A DNA stretch of 64,000 bases from Histidinibacterium lentulum (lineage in GTDB: Bacteria; Pseudomonadota; Alphaproteobacteria; Rhodobacterales; Rhodobacteraceae). Every line of letters starts with the position of its first letter. The first letter of the stretch is position 1. The position numbers and the translations under genes were made by a program. The stretch covers positions 496,001 through 560,000 of the forward strand of contig NZ_ML119082.1 of the NCBI RefSeq assembly GCF_003789055.1. The letters are read 5' to 3'. Below the pieces are notes generated by a model. That model had not been told where the DNA came from. It made no database searches and worked only from the letters and a program-made list of their open reading frames with translations. Below, piece by piece: positions 24,021-32,386 of this stretch.

Positions 24021-24766
24021 TCGACGCCCATTCCGGCACGCCCCTGGACGATCTGACCGACACCCGGCCCGCCGCGGGACGGCGTGACGACGCCCCGGGC
24101 GCGGTTTCCGGGCCCTCTCCCGCCCCCGGGATCTCCCCCGAGCCGGGCGAGCCCGCGCCGGCGCAGGCGAAGCGGCCGGAACCCGGAGAGGTGAACACGA
24201 CCGATCCCGAGGTCGCCGAGCGGGTCCGTGCCGACATGATGGCCAATCTGAAGGTTCTCAGGGCCTTCGCCATCAGCCTGACGCGGAACGGTGCGACGGC
24301 GGACGATCTGGTGCAGGAGACCGTGCTGAAAGCCTGGTCCAACCTCCACCGGTTCCAGCCTGGAACCAACATGCGGGCCTGGCTTTTCACCATCCTGCGC
24401 AACACCTTCTATTCCGACTGCCGCAAGGCCGGGCGAGAGGTGTCCGACAGCGACGGGGAGATCGCGGGGCAACTCGCCAGCAAGCCCTCCCATGACGGGC
24501 ACCTGAACCTGCGGGATTTCCGCACGGCCTTCGCAAAGCTGCCCGACGAGCAGCGCGAGGTGCTGATCCTCGTGGGCGCCATGGGCTATGCCTATGACGA
24601 GGCGGCGGACATGTGCGGCGTGAAGATCGGCACGATCAAGAGCCGGCTCAACCGGGGTCGCGAAAGACTTGCCGCGCTGATGGAGCTGGACCCGAGCGAA
24701 ACCATGGAACTGACCGACCGCGTCACCGCGAGCGTCCTGTCCGAGCAGGGCCACAAGGCCGTCTGA
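24017..24766 (+). CDS. ecfG: General stress ECF sigma factor EcfG, N-terminally extended
   Basis: This 249-residue protein is a sigma factor of the ECF15 group. The sigma-2 region begins at VLRAFAISLTRNGATADDLV and contains TVLKAWSNLHRF; sigma-4 includes LPDEQREVLILVGAMGYAYD and TIKSRLNRGRERL. Typical EcfG proteins have about 180 residues. About 60 extra Pro/Ala-rich residues precede the conserved part here, unless translation starts later, but the only start overlapping nepR (ATGA at 24017) gives the long form. It should recognise GGAAC-N16/17-CGTT promoters, which abound in this window. Confidence 0.93.
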   Translation: MIDAHSGTPLDDLTDTRPAAGRRDDAPGAVSGPSPAPGISPEPGEPAPAQAKRPEPGEVNTTDPEVAERVRADMMANLKVLRAFAISLTRNGATADDLVQETVLKAWSNLHRFQPGTNMRAWLFTILRNTFYSDCRKAGREVSDSDGEIAGQLASKPSHDGHLNLRDFRTAFAKLPDEQREVLILVGAMGYAYDEAADMCGVKIGTIKSRLNRGRERLAALMELDPSETMELTDRVTASVLSEQGHKAV

Positions 24767-26610
24767 TGCCCTCTGGCGGAGACGCCGGACGCAGCGCGTC
24801 CCCCGCAGCGGGGTCGCGCCGCCGGATGTGGCGCCTGGGACGGCGGCTGCGCGTGGCGCGTCGGAGGATGTGGGCGAGCCTGTCGCTGCGGCTCGCGGTG
24901 ATGCTGTCGCTGGCGCTCGTCCCGCTGGGCCTCATCGCGATCAGCCAGACCACAGAGCTCCGCGAGCGATACGATCGGGTCAGCGAGCTGAACCTGCGGG
25001 TCAGCGCCGAGGCGCTGGCCCGGCAGGAGGGCATGGCCATCGAGACCGCCCTCGGAGCCGCCGAGGCGCTGGCCAGCACCTATCTGCCGCTGGCCGCCCC
25101 GGCGGCGGTCTGCAGCGACGCCCTGCGACGGCTCAAGGGGCGGCTGGGTCAGCGGGTCGTCTTCATCGGGTTCATCCCTGTCGACGGGATGATGACCTGC
25201 GGCACCGACGGGGCGCCGCACGATTTCTCCACCTTCCCCGGCTTCGACGCGCACATGACCCGGCGGACGCTGTTCGTGACCTCGACCGAGGAGTCCCGGA
25301 TCAGCCGAACGCGGGTGATCACGGTGCACAGCCCGATCTGGACGGAAACGGAGGAATTCCGGGGTTACGCGAGTGTCGCGCTGGCGACGGAGGACCTGAT
25401 CGAAGGCTGCTGTCCGGACGCGACGGTCGCGGAACCGATACTCGATTATGTGCTCCTCGACCGGAACGGGGCGCTTCTCGACGCGTCGCGCGAGATGGCG
25501 GCCGTGGACGCGATCCTGCCGGGGGAAGAGGAAAGGGCGGAGGTGCTGGCGCGACCGCCGGAGGAGACCTTCGTGGCGCGCACGGCCAGCGGCGAGACCA
25601 GACGGTTTTCGGTCGCGGAGGTCGTGCCGATGCAGGTCTTTCTTGTGGGCTCGGTTCCCATAGGACTTCCGACCCGACTCGACCAACTGATGCCGCCCAA
25701 CATCTATCCCGTGCTCATGTGGCTCATCAGCCTCGCGCTGGTCTTTGCCGTGGTGGAGGGCTCTCTCGTGGCGCCGGTACGGGCGATGGCGGACCGGATG
25801 CGCGAGTTCGGGGACACGCGCGAACTCCGCCCCCCTTCGGCGACCGTCGCGGCGATGCCGCTGGAGCTGCGGCGGATCGAGACCGCCTTTGCGGAAACCG
25901 CGGCGCGGCTGGTGCAGGAGGAAGCGCAGCTTGCCGACACGCTGCACGACAAGGAGGTGCTGCTGAAGGAGGTGCACCACCGGGTGAAGAACAACCTCCA
26001 GATGGTGTCCTCGATCCTCAACATGCAGATGCGCGAGGCCGGCGATCCCGCGATCGAGACTGTCCTCGGCAAGGCGGCGGGCCGGATCGCGAGTCTCGCG
26101 GCGGTGCACCGACAGGTCTATTCGGCGGATCGCACCGGCGCGGTGGGGGCGGACGAGCTGCTGCGGGAGATCGTCCTGCCGCTGTCGCAGACCCTGATGT
26201 CGGACTGGCCCGCAGGGGAACGGCCGGGGCTCAGGCTCGACCTCGCGCCGATCCGGCTGACCCCGGATCAGGCGATGCCCGCCGCGATGTTCGTGGTCGA
26301 GGCCCTGCCCTACCTGCTGGCGGAGGCGCAGCCCGACGCGGACGGCGCGCGCTGGGTTCTCGTGCGCGCCACGGACAGCCCCCCGGTCTGGGAGGGGGAC
26401 ATGGCCGATGTCTGGATCGAGGTGCGCCGGTCCGGTCCGGCGAGGAGCGAGGCGGACGAGGCCTCTGGGCTCGGACTGCGGCTGATCCGGGGCTTCGCGC
26501 GGCAGCTTCAGGGGGAGGTCCACGAGGGCCGGACGGAGCATGGACACGGCCTTGCGCTGCGGTTCCGGGCGATGCCCTTCTCCGATGCGCCGCCGGAGAT
26601 CGGGGTCTGA
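24766..26610 (+). CDS. HisKA_2 sensor kinase of the PhyR locus, degenerate ATPase domain
   Basis: The protein has 614 residues. Two transmembrane helices (about 44-62 and 312-332) enclose a periplasmic sensor domain with several cysteines. The HisKA_2 dimerisation helix LLKEVHHRVKNNLQMVSSIL places the phospho-acceptor at His404/405. In the ATPase domain the N-box reads VVEALPYLLAEA where relatives have NELVTNALKHA, so the Mg-binding Asn is Tyr. The G1 box is not recognisable, while GLGLRLIRGFARQLQG is kept. It may be a PhyR phosphatase, or an inactive partner of another kinase. The start overlaps the ecfG stop by one base. Confidence 0.85.
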   Translation: MPSGGDAGRSASPAAGSRRRMWRLGRRLRVARRRMWASLSLRLAVMLSLALVPLGLIAISQTTELRERYDRVSELNLRVSAEALARQEGMAIETALGAAEALASTYLPLAAPAAVCSDALRRLKGRLGQRVVFIGFIPVDGMMTCGTDGAPHDFSTFPGFDAHMTRRTLFVTSTEESRISRTRVITVHSPIWTETEEFRGYASVALATEDLIEGCCPDATVAEPILDYVLLDRNGALLDASREMAAVDAILPGEEERAEVLARPPEETFVARTASGETRRFSVAEVVPMQVFLVGSVPIGLPTRLDQLMPPNIYPVLMWLISLALVFAVVEGSLVAPVRAMADRMREFGDTRELRPPSATVAAMPLELRRIETAFAETAARLVQEEAQLADTLHDKEVLLKEVHHRVKNNLQMVSSILNMQMREAGDPAIETVLGKAAGRIASLAAVHRQVYSADRTGAVGADELLREIVLPLSQTLMSDWPAGERPGLRLDLAPIRLTPDQAMPAAMFVVEALPYLLAEAQPDADGARWVLVRATDSPPVWEGDMADVWIEVRRSGPARSEADEASGLGLRLIRGFARQLQGEVHEGRTEHGHGLALRFRAMPFSDAPPEIGV

Positions 26611-26644
26611 AGCCGCGGCGGCGTCAGCTCGCGCGGGTTCGCGG

Positions 26645-26669
26645 GGAACATCGCCGCCCATGGCCCGTT
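26645..26669 (+). promoter_or_regulatory. Sigma-EcfG promoter, full consensus
   Basis: GGAAC-N16-CGTT lies 35 bases after the kinase stop and 76 bases before a 50-residue membrane protein gene, with no larger gene between. Confidence 0.7.
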
Positions 26670-26745
26670 CGCCCGCAACATGAAGCAACTGGCGGTGGCC
26701 GAATCCCGAAGTGTGCCCGGCCGCCCAAGACCGAGGCACCGAGCA

Positions 26746-26898
26746 ATGCTGATCGATTATATTGTCATGAGTGGTGCCCTGCTGGGCGGGGGCAGTGCGC
26801 TGGGTCTGCTGATCCTGAACCGGCCGGGCGACGATCCTCCAGGGGACGGCAGTCCCGAGACCAAGAGTGACCAACAGGACCGGAACTCGTCGGGATGA
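26746..26898 (+). CDS. Small 50-residue membrane protein under a stress promoter
   Basis: The product begins MLIDYIVMSGALLGGGSALG, giving one transmembrane helix (about 4-25), and ends in a hydrophilic Pro/Asp/Ser tail. The frame is open to an ATG at 26680, but that start lies only about 10 bases beyond the promoter -10, so 26746 is preferred; GAGG precedes it. No family is recognised. The consensus sigma-EcfG promoter with no other target argues that it is real. Confidence 0.55.
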   Translation: MLIDYIVMSGALLGGGSALGLLILNRPGDDPPGDGSPETKSDQQDRNSSG

Positions 26899-26955
26899 CG
26901 GGGCGGAGACACCTTCCCGCCCCGCCGGCACGCGCGGGTTTCGGCGCCGTGCGCC

Positions 26956-28119
26956 ATGGCGAGTGATCCGGACGACAGGACTACGGCCGGGGCAGGCCGA
27001 GGCGCGGCACGGCTCGAGCCGCTGATCCGCTGGCTGCTCGCGCCGGTGGCGCTCGTGGTGACCGGGTTGGCGCTGCACGCGATGACGCCGGTGCTGGTGC
27101 CGCTCGTCTTCGGCGTGATGATCGCGCTGATCGTCTCTCCCATCGACCGGGCCATCGCGGAACGCCTGCCGCAGAGCCTCGAATGGCTGGGCCGGATCGC
27201 GATCATGCTGATCCTGTTCCTGCTGCTCGCGCTCTTCATTCTGGGCATCATCTACTGCGCCGAGCAGCTGATGGAGCAGATCCCGTCGATCTCCACGGCG
27301 ACGGAGGAACTGATGCAGGGGGATCTCGCCGGATTGATGTCGGAGATGGAGAGCGAGGGGGACGGCGAGTCGAACGGGACGATATCGTGGCTGTCCTCCT
27401 TTCTCGGAAGCGGGAGCAGCGCTCTGGGCAGTTGGGTCGTCGAGACCGCAGGAGCGGTGACGCAGCGCGTGCTGCGGGCCACGGGGACGATGATCGCCGG
27501 GACGTTCCTCGTGGTGTTCTTCGTGCTGCTGCTGCTGGCGGAGGCGCGCACCTGGGATGCGAAGCTCTGCGAGATCGCGCGGGAGGGACAGGAGACCTCC
27601 TGGCAGTCGGCGGTGGCCACGACGGCGGGCAAGCTGCGCCGCTGGCTGATCGTGCGCACCGGCGTGGGGATCCTCTCGGCCGGGCTCTACGCGGGCTGGC
27701 TCTGGCTTTTCGGTATCGACCTGCTGCCGGTCTGGGCGCTGCTGACGTTCCTGCTGACCTTCATTCCGAACATCGGGTCGGTGATCTCGGGGGTGCTGCC
27801 GACGGTCTATGCGCTGCTGACCCGGGATCTTGGCACGGCGGCGGCGGTGGGGGCGGGGCTGTTCGTCATCGAGCAGGCGATCGGAAGCTGGCTCGATCCG
27901 CGCATCCAGGGCCGGCAGATCGCGATCTCGCCGGTGGTGATCTTCGCGGCCCTGCTGATCTGGAGCTGGATCTGGGGCATCGCGGGGGCGCTCCTGTCGA
28001 CGCCGATGACGATCGCGGCGATGGTTCTGGCGGCCCATGTGGAGCCCCTGAGGAAGATCGCGCTGCTGCTGAGCGACCAGCCGAACCTCGAGGCGCTGGA
28101 CCGGTCCCTGGCGCGGTAG
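26956..28119 (+). CDS. AI-2E/PerM-family membrane transporter
   Basis: This 387-residue protein has about eight transmembrane helices and the family signature LLTFLLTFIPNIGSVISGVL, with IAGALLSTPMTI near the end. The AI-2E family includes autoinducer exporters and sodium/proton antiporters; the substrate here cannot be deduced. It follows the small membrane protein by 57 bases and may share its transcript. Confidence 0.85.
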   Translation: MASDPDDRTTAGAGRGAARLEPLIRWLLAPVALVVTGLALHAMTPVLVPLVFGVMIALIVSPIDRAIAERLPQSLEWLGRIAIMLILFLLLALFILGIIYCAEQLMEQIPSISTATEELMQGDLAGLMSEMESEGDGESNGTISWLSSFLGSGSSALGSWVVETAGAVTQRVLRATGTMIAGTFLVVFFVLLLLAEARTWDAKLCEIAREGQETSWQSAVATTAGKLRRWLIVRTGVGILSAGLYAGWLWLFGIDLLPVWALLTFLLTFIPNIGSVISGVLPTVYALLTRDLGTAAAVGAGLFVIEQAIGSWLDPRIQGRQIAISPVVIFAALLIWSWIWGIAGALLSTPMTIAAMVLAAHVEPLRKIALLLSDQPNLEALDRSLAR

Positions 28120-28126
28120 GGCAAGG

Positions 28127-28144
28127 GCGTCCACACGTGGACGC
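28127..28144. terminator. Possible hairpin terminator after the AI-2E gene
   Basis: GCGTCCAC and GTGGACGC form perfect 8-bp arms around AC, 8 bases after the stop. No T-tract follows, so termination is uncertain. The rest of 28120-28315 holds no gene I can support. Confidence 0.4.
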
Positions 28145-28315
28145 ATGGTCAGGTATCTGACATTGAACGGAAATCCCGAGAACGGCCCCGCGGGACGATG
28201 GGGTTACGAGATGTCAGGGAGTCCGTGCGGGGGGGCTCGAGGCATGCCGGGCGGAAGCCCACCCTGCGGAGAGGGCCGATGGGGGCAGGCCTGCGCGGCC
28301 CCGGGGGCATGCGGG

Positions 28316-28702
28316 TCAGGCGGCGAGGCCCATCAGGACGGAGGCGAGCACCAGGAGCAGGAAAAGGCCGATGGCGAGGGCCACGGCGCGGCGGCTCTTC
28401 CGGCGGCGGCCGGTGTCGGGCAGCGTCGCGGGCCGGCTCTGGCGGCCGGCGTCGCCGGGTCCGGCGCGGACGTCGGCAGGATCGCGTCCGGGGTCGGAGA
28501 CCGATTGCCGGCGCGGTTCGGGCGCGGGTTCGGCGCGGTTCTCCAGCGGCACGATGGTGGCGGTCTCGCGGTCGGGACCGGCGGCCTCTCCGGGACCGGC
28601 GCGGCGCTCCGGCGGCGTCTCGCGGCCCCGCGTCACCTCGTCCATGTGGGCATGGGGGCGGATCGCCCCGGGGTCCTTGCGCTCGTGTCCGTGGTCGGCC
28701 AT
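28316..28702 (-). CDS. Tail-anchored protein with disordered hydrophilic domain
   Basis: The protein has 128 residues. About 105 Pro/Arg/Glu-rich, low-complexity residues are followed by one C-terminal helix (RAVALAIGLFLLLVLASVLM). The architecture equals that of the product at 20820-21149. GAAAGGAC precedes the ATG. A sigma-EcfG-like site lies on the same strand about 50 bases upstream. No family was recognised. Confidence 0.5.
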   Translation of the reverse strand: MADHGHERKDPGAIRPHAHMDEVTRGRETPPERRAGPGEAAGPDRETATIVPLENRAEPAPEPRRQSVSDPGRDPADVRAGPGDAGRQSRPATLPDTGRRRKSRRAVALAIGLFLLLVLASVLMGLAA

Positions 28703-28752
28703 CGCCGTTGTCCTTTCCGTGGGAATGCGCGCGGAAGCGGCGTCGGCGGGTC

Positions 28753-28777
28753 AATGCAGGGGGCTTCCGGCTGTTCC
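28753..28777 (-). promoter_or_regulatory. Sigma-EcfG-like promoter, imperfect -10
   Basis: Minus-strand GGAAC-N16-CATT lies 50 bases before the tail-anchored protein gene. One -10 base differs from CGTT. Confidence 0.4.
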
Positions 28778-28805
28778 CCGGTTCCGGCCGCGCCCCGGCC
28801 GCCGC

Positions 28806-28830
28806 GGAACATCGCGCGCGGCCTTCCGTT
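28806..28830 (+). promoter_or_regulatory. Sigma-EcfG promoter, full consensus
   Basis: GGAAC-N16-CGTT ends 33 bases before the degP start. It is divergent from the weaker site at 28753-28777. Confidence 0.75.
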
Positions 28831-28863
28831 GCGCCCGAGACCCAAAGGACAAAGGAGGTTCCC

Positions 28864-30354
28864 ATGTCCCGCAGCGTCCTGCCAGCCAGAATCCTCGGCG
28901 GCGCGAGCACGGTCGCCCTGTGTCTCGGCCTTTCGGTCGCGGCGCCCGCACCGGTCGACGCGCAGACGCCCGGCAGCTTTCCGCAGGGTTTCGAGGAGAT
29001 GGTCGCGGAGCAGCTTCCGGCCGTGGTGGGCATCCTCGCCACGCGGCCCGCGCCGGACACCGCCTCGACGGTGGCGCCGCAGCTGCCGCCGGGGCTGGAG
29101 GAGTTCTTCGGCCAGGCGCCGGGCACCGTTCCGCCGCCCGGTGCGGCCCCGCCGCCCGGACCGCTGCGCGCGGCGGGCTCTGGCTTCATCGTCTCGGCGG
29201 ACGGCTTCGTCGTCACCAACAACCACGTCATCGCGGGGTCCGAGACGGTGGAAGTGGTGCTCGAGGACGAGCGCCGGTTCGATGCCGAGATCGTGGGTGC
29301 CGACCCCGCCACGGATATCGCGCTGCTGAAGGTGACTGCCGACGAGGACCTGCCCGTGGTCGACTGGGGCGACTCCGAGGAGTTGCGGATCGGTCAGTGG
29401 GTCGTCGCGATCGGCAATCCGTTCGGCCTTGGCGGCACGGTGACCGCGGGCATCCTCTCGGCGCGCTCGCGGGACATCAACGCGGGGCCCTATGACGATT
29501 TCCTGCAGACCGACGCGGCGATCAACTCGGGCAATTCCGGCGGGCCGCTGTTCAACGCGGGCGGCGAGGTCATCGGCGTGAACACGGCAATCTTCTCGCC
29601 TTCGGGCGGGAACGTCGGCATCGGCTTCGCCGTGCCGTCGCAGGTGGCGCGCAACGTCGTGGAGGATCTCCGGGACGACGGCGTGGTCGAGCGCGGCTAT
29701 CTCGGCGTGCAGATCCAGCCGGTGAGCGCGGACCTGGCCGAGGCGCTGGGTCTGGAGACCGAAGGGGACGAGACGGCGCCGGGCGCGCTGGTGGCCAACG
29801 TGACCGAGGGCGGTCCTGCCGCGGAGGCGGGGCTCGAGGCGGGCGACGTCGTGACCGCCGTCGCCGGAACGGAAATCGCCACGCCCAGGGACCTCACCTT
29901 CGAGGTGGCCGAACTCGAGGTCGGCGAGACGGTGTCGCTGACCATCGTCCGGGACGGCGAGACCCAGGAGCTGGATGTGGAGATCGGCGCCCAGCCCGCC
30001 ACGCTCTTCGGCGCAGCGGCGGAACCCGAGGCGGAGGCCGAGGCCGAGGCCGGGCCGATGCTCGGCGTCACGGTGGCACCCGTGACCGCGGAGCTGCGCG
30101 CGACGCTGGGGCTTCCGGATGACCTCGAGGGGCTCGCGATCTCCTCGGTGGCGCCCGGGTCGGCCGCGGCTGATGCGGGCCTGCGTCCCCGAGACGTGAT
30201 CGCGGAGGCCGCGGGGGAGCCGGTCAGGGCGGTCGAGGACCTGCGCGCCGCGGCGGCGGAGGCCGAGGGTGACGGACGGCCGCTGCTGCTTCGGGTCTGG
30301 AGCCGGGGGAGCTACGGGTTCCGCGCCGTGTCCTTCGCCCCCGGCGCGGACTGA
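28864..30354 (+). CDS. degP: Periplasmic serine protease DegP/MucD family
   Basis: This 496-residue protein has a signal peptide (cut near VDAQTPG), a trypsin-like domain with the triad His in TNNHVIAG, Asp in PATDIALLKV and Ser in NSGNSGGPLFN, then two PDZ domains (about 285-370 and 395-490). Between them is an acidic run of alternating Glu and Ala. DegP-type proteases degrade or refold misfolded periplasmic proteins. AAAGGAGG precedes the ATG. Control by the general stress sigma factor is inferred from the promoter at 28806. Confidence 0.93.
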   Translation: MSRSVLPARILGGASTVALCLGLSVAAPAPVDAQTPGSFPQGFEEMVAEQLPAVVGILATRPAPDTASTVAPQLPPGLEEFFGQAPGTVPPPGAAPPPGPLRAAGSGFIVSADGFVVTNNHVIAGSETVEVVLEDERRFDAEIVGADPATDIALLKVTADEDLPVVDWGDSEELRIGQWVVAIGNPFGLGGTVTAGILSARSRDINAGPYDDFLQTDAAINSGNSGGPLFNAGGEVIGVNTAIFSPSGGNVGIGFAVPSQVARNVVEDLRDDGVVERGYLGVQIQPVSADLAEALGLETEGDETAPGALVANVTEGGPAAEAGLEAGDVVTAVAGTEIATPRDLTFEVAELEVGETVSLTIVRDGETQELDVEIGAQPATLFGAAAEPEAEAEAEAGPMLGVTVAPVTAELRATLGLPDDLEGLAISSVAPGSAAADAGLRPRDVIAEAAGEPVRAVEDLRAAAAEAEGDGRPLLLRVWSRGSYGFRAVSFAPGAD

Positions 30355-30362
30355 TCCCCTGG

Positions 30363-30390
30363 GGACCGCCGGGCACCCCTCCGGCGGTCC
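30363..30390 (+). terminator. Hairpin downstream of degP
   Basis: GGACCGCCGG pairs with CCGGCGGTCC (10 bp) across an 8-base loop, starting 8 bases after the degP stop. A T-tract is lacking, so this may be a Rho-dependent or stabilising structure. Confidence 0.5.
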
Positions 30391-30412
30391 TACCGGACAC
30401 CGGGGTCACCTC

Positions 30413-30420
30413 AAAGAAAA
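30413..30420. repeat. Left copy of 8-bp target site duplication
   Basis: AAAGAAAA directly precedes the left inverted repeat and recurs at 32411-32418 after the right one. Eight bases is the duplication length of IS1595-family elements. Confidence 0.9.
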
Positions 30421-30444
30421 GGCGTTATTGTACTTGCCGTACCC
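30421..30444. repeat. Left terminal inverted repeat of the IS1595-like element
   Basis: The 24 bases beginning GGCGTTATTGTACTTG match the reverse complement of 32387-32410 at 21 positions. Both ends finish in CGTACCC. Confidence 0.88.
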
Positions 30445-30474
30445 GGATGGTCTGTGATGCCTGACCGGGAAGCG

Positions 30475-31265
30475 TTAAGAGACTTCGGCCTCCAAGACTT
30501 CAATTGCTTCGTGGAGTTTGCGCGAGAACGCGCGAAGGAAATGAAGGACGTTCTCTCCGTCAAGCGGTGGAGTTTTGTCAAAGGCTACATAAACCTTGAC
30601 GTCCTCATTTGTCTGCACGTCCGAAGCAATTGGGACGGTCATGACTACTGTCTCCTGCTTCATTTTCTTCCAGCCTCTGTCCGGAAGAACTGCAAACATC
30701 TGCCCCTTCTCTCCATTGAGAATGATCGACCCCTTAAGACCGACAGAATGGGGCAAGAGGGCAAGTGTCACCCCAACCGAGTGCTTTCTATTGGCTACCT
30801 TGGAAAGGCTTCTGCAAATGTCGTCTGCGGTCGCGTGAAGTTGTCCAGTGCCGTGTGGTTTAAGGCTTTGGAAAGCTCTGTGGAGTTCAACAGGGATTTT
30901 CGAACTCTTCCCGGTCAGTCTTTTTTCAACCCCATCCGGGGAGTCGGCCCAAGGGAAATAGATGACATCTTTGTCTCTGATTCTGGTATTGAGCGCTCGC
31001 GCAGCCGCTCACGCAACCTGATCGAAACCGTGCTTAAAATTGACAGCGCTTCCGTGGCTCGTCGCTCCACGAAGTCTTCGGGAAACGGGGTGACTTGAAC
31101 ATACTTGATGTTCTGCTGCCCGGCATCGAAATCCATCTCGACGGCTCTTCGGTAAGGTGCACTAGAGAAATATCGGGCGAGTTCGCCTTCCAACTCATCG
31201 ACTGCACTGTCGCCGAAAGCGAGTGTCTTCTTCGGTCTTTCGAAAAATGACCCCACGCCGAACAA
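30475..31265 (-). pseudogene. Passenger gene of unknown family, frameshifted
   Basis: Two minus-strand frames fit end to end. The first runs from a TTG at 31265 (or the GTG at 31256) to a TGA at 30915. The second is open from 31008 to 30475 and has no start codon of its own in its first half. They overlap at 30918-31008, where the second frame reads RIRDKDVIYFPWADSPDGVE and looks protein-like, while the first turns into low-quality sequence. A one-base indel near 31000 explains this. The joined product would have about 260 residues with no motif I recognise. It lies 6 bases after the 53-residue gene inside the element. Confidence 0.65.
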
Positions 31266-31271
31266 CTCCAG

Positions 31272-31433
31272 CTATTTGTCGTCTTGATCCAATGAAATGC
31301 GCCTCATCACCTGTTCAAATCTTTCTTCGGCCTCGGTGGGGCTTAGTTCGCCAGCGTCGATCATATCGCGCACGGCCTTTTCGAACCTCTTGGCCTGCTC
31401 CGTCGCATTTTCCTTGTTCTGCTTCTTTGCCAT
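31272..31433 (-). CDS. 53-residue passenger protein of the IS element
   Basis: The product is a charged helical protein (MAKKQNKENATEQAKRFEKA, later GELSPTEAEERFEQVMRRIS). Its ATG overlaps the transposase stop by one base (TGATG), so it is co-translated with it. No family was recognised. It and the following broken gene could be a two-gene cargo. Confidence 0.6.
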   Translation of the reverse strand: MAKKQNKENATEQAKRFEKAVRDMIDAGELSPTEAEERFEQVMRRISLDQDDK

Positions 31434-32344
31434 CACGCACCAATCGTTTCATAGGTGAGGCGCTTGCCGACGATGCCGGTAAGGGCAATATCGGCCCGCA
31501 GCTTGTCGTCAATGTCCTTGGCGCTCCGGTTGTTATACCGAAAGTCGAACTCTGCGAGATAACGATGCAGGTGCTTTTTGGCGCAGTGCTGGTAGGTTCC
31601 CTTCATGCCGCGTTTGAAGATGCTGAAATAGCCTTCGATGGTGTTGGTGTGCGCATCGCCGCGAACGTACTCGCCCTTGCCGTGACGCACGATGCCGTGA
31701 CTGGAAAACTCGCGCCCGATGTGCAGGTAGTGGCCTGCTTCATCGGTCATGAGATGCGCTTCCTTAGCGATGTTTTCGCGGATGATAGGCTCGACGGTAT
31801 CGGGCTTGAGATCATCCCCGACAACCGAACGGGCCTTGCCCTGTTCACGGTCCACGAGGCTCAGAACTTTCATCTTGTGGTGATAGGCGCGGCGAACTTC
31901 CTTGCCCGGCTCACGACCGATGAAAGTTTCGTCGGCTTCTACGGGCCCGCCATTGCCGCCGAAGGGAGCGAGGTCGCCATCGCGCATTGCCTCACGGATA
32001 CGGTGCGACATGAACCACGCGGTCTTGAGGGTCACGCCCAGGACGCGATGAAGCTGGTTGCTGCTGATGCCCTTCTTGCTGGCGCATATCAGGTAGATCG
32101 CCTGCAACCAAATGTGCATGGGGACGTGACTGCTTTCGAAGATGGTCCCAACCTTTACGGTAAAGGGCTTGCGGCACTTGTAGCACTTGTAGGTGCCGAT
32201 CCGGGTAGACTCGCCGCCCATCTTGGACACTCGTTCGCGCTCGCCGCACTTGGGGCAGGTTGCGCCATGCGGCCAAACCCGCGCCTCTACATAAGCATAG
32301 GCAGCTTCTTCGTCGTGAAACTCAGGGCGGGACAGGATCGACAT
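31433..32344 (-). CDS. IS1595-family transposase (ISXO2-like)
   Basis: The protein has 303 residues. The N-terminal zinc-ribbon has two CxxC pairs (CPKCGERE and YKCYKCRKPF), and a DDE/RNase H-type domain follows: Asp in VEADETFIG, Asp in LMTDEAGHY, then NTIEGYFSIFKRGMKG with the final Glu and Lys. The length and pattern are those of the ISXO2-like transposase domain of IS1595 elements. It appears intact. AGAGG precedes the ATG at 32344. Confidence 0.93.
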   Translation of the reverse strand: MSILSRPEFHDEEAAYAYVEARVWPHGATCPKCGERERVSKMGGESTRIGTYKCYKCRKPFTVKVGTIFESSHVPMHIWLQAIYLICASKKGISSNQLHRVLGVTLKTAWFMSHRIREAMRDGDLAPFGGNGGPVEADETFIGREPGKEVRRAYHHKMKVLSLVDREQGKARSVVGDDLKPDTVEPIIRENIAKEAHLMTDEAGHYLHIGREFSSHGIVRHGKGEYVRGDAHTNTIEGYFSIFKRGMKGTYQHCAKKHLHRYLAEFDFRYNNRSAKDIDDKLRADIALTGIVGKRLTYETIGA

Positions 32345-32386
32345 GGCTTGTACCTCTTCTGCCCCTCAAGTATGGGCTTTCCAAAT

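Noticed and set aside
24592-28146. Very long minus-strand open frame of more than 1100 codons opposite the kinase and AI-2E genes
   Set aside because: It has no recognisable domain, is Arg/Gln/His-rich as expected for antisense of GC-rich codons, and lies opposite well-supported genes.
30918-31008. Programmed -1 frameshifting at the A6G run in the passenger gene
   Set aside because: A slip at AAAAAAG would join the frames, but the zero-frame sequence before it looks unlike protein while the other frame looks protein-like, so an indel further upstream is the simpler reading.
30454-31098. 214-codon plus-strand frame inside the IS element
   Set aside because: It has no start signals or domain. 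The minus strand gives a continuous protein-like sequence once a single frameshift is allowed.
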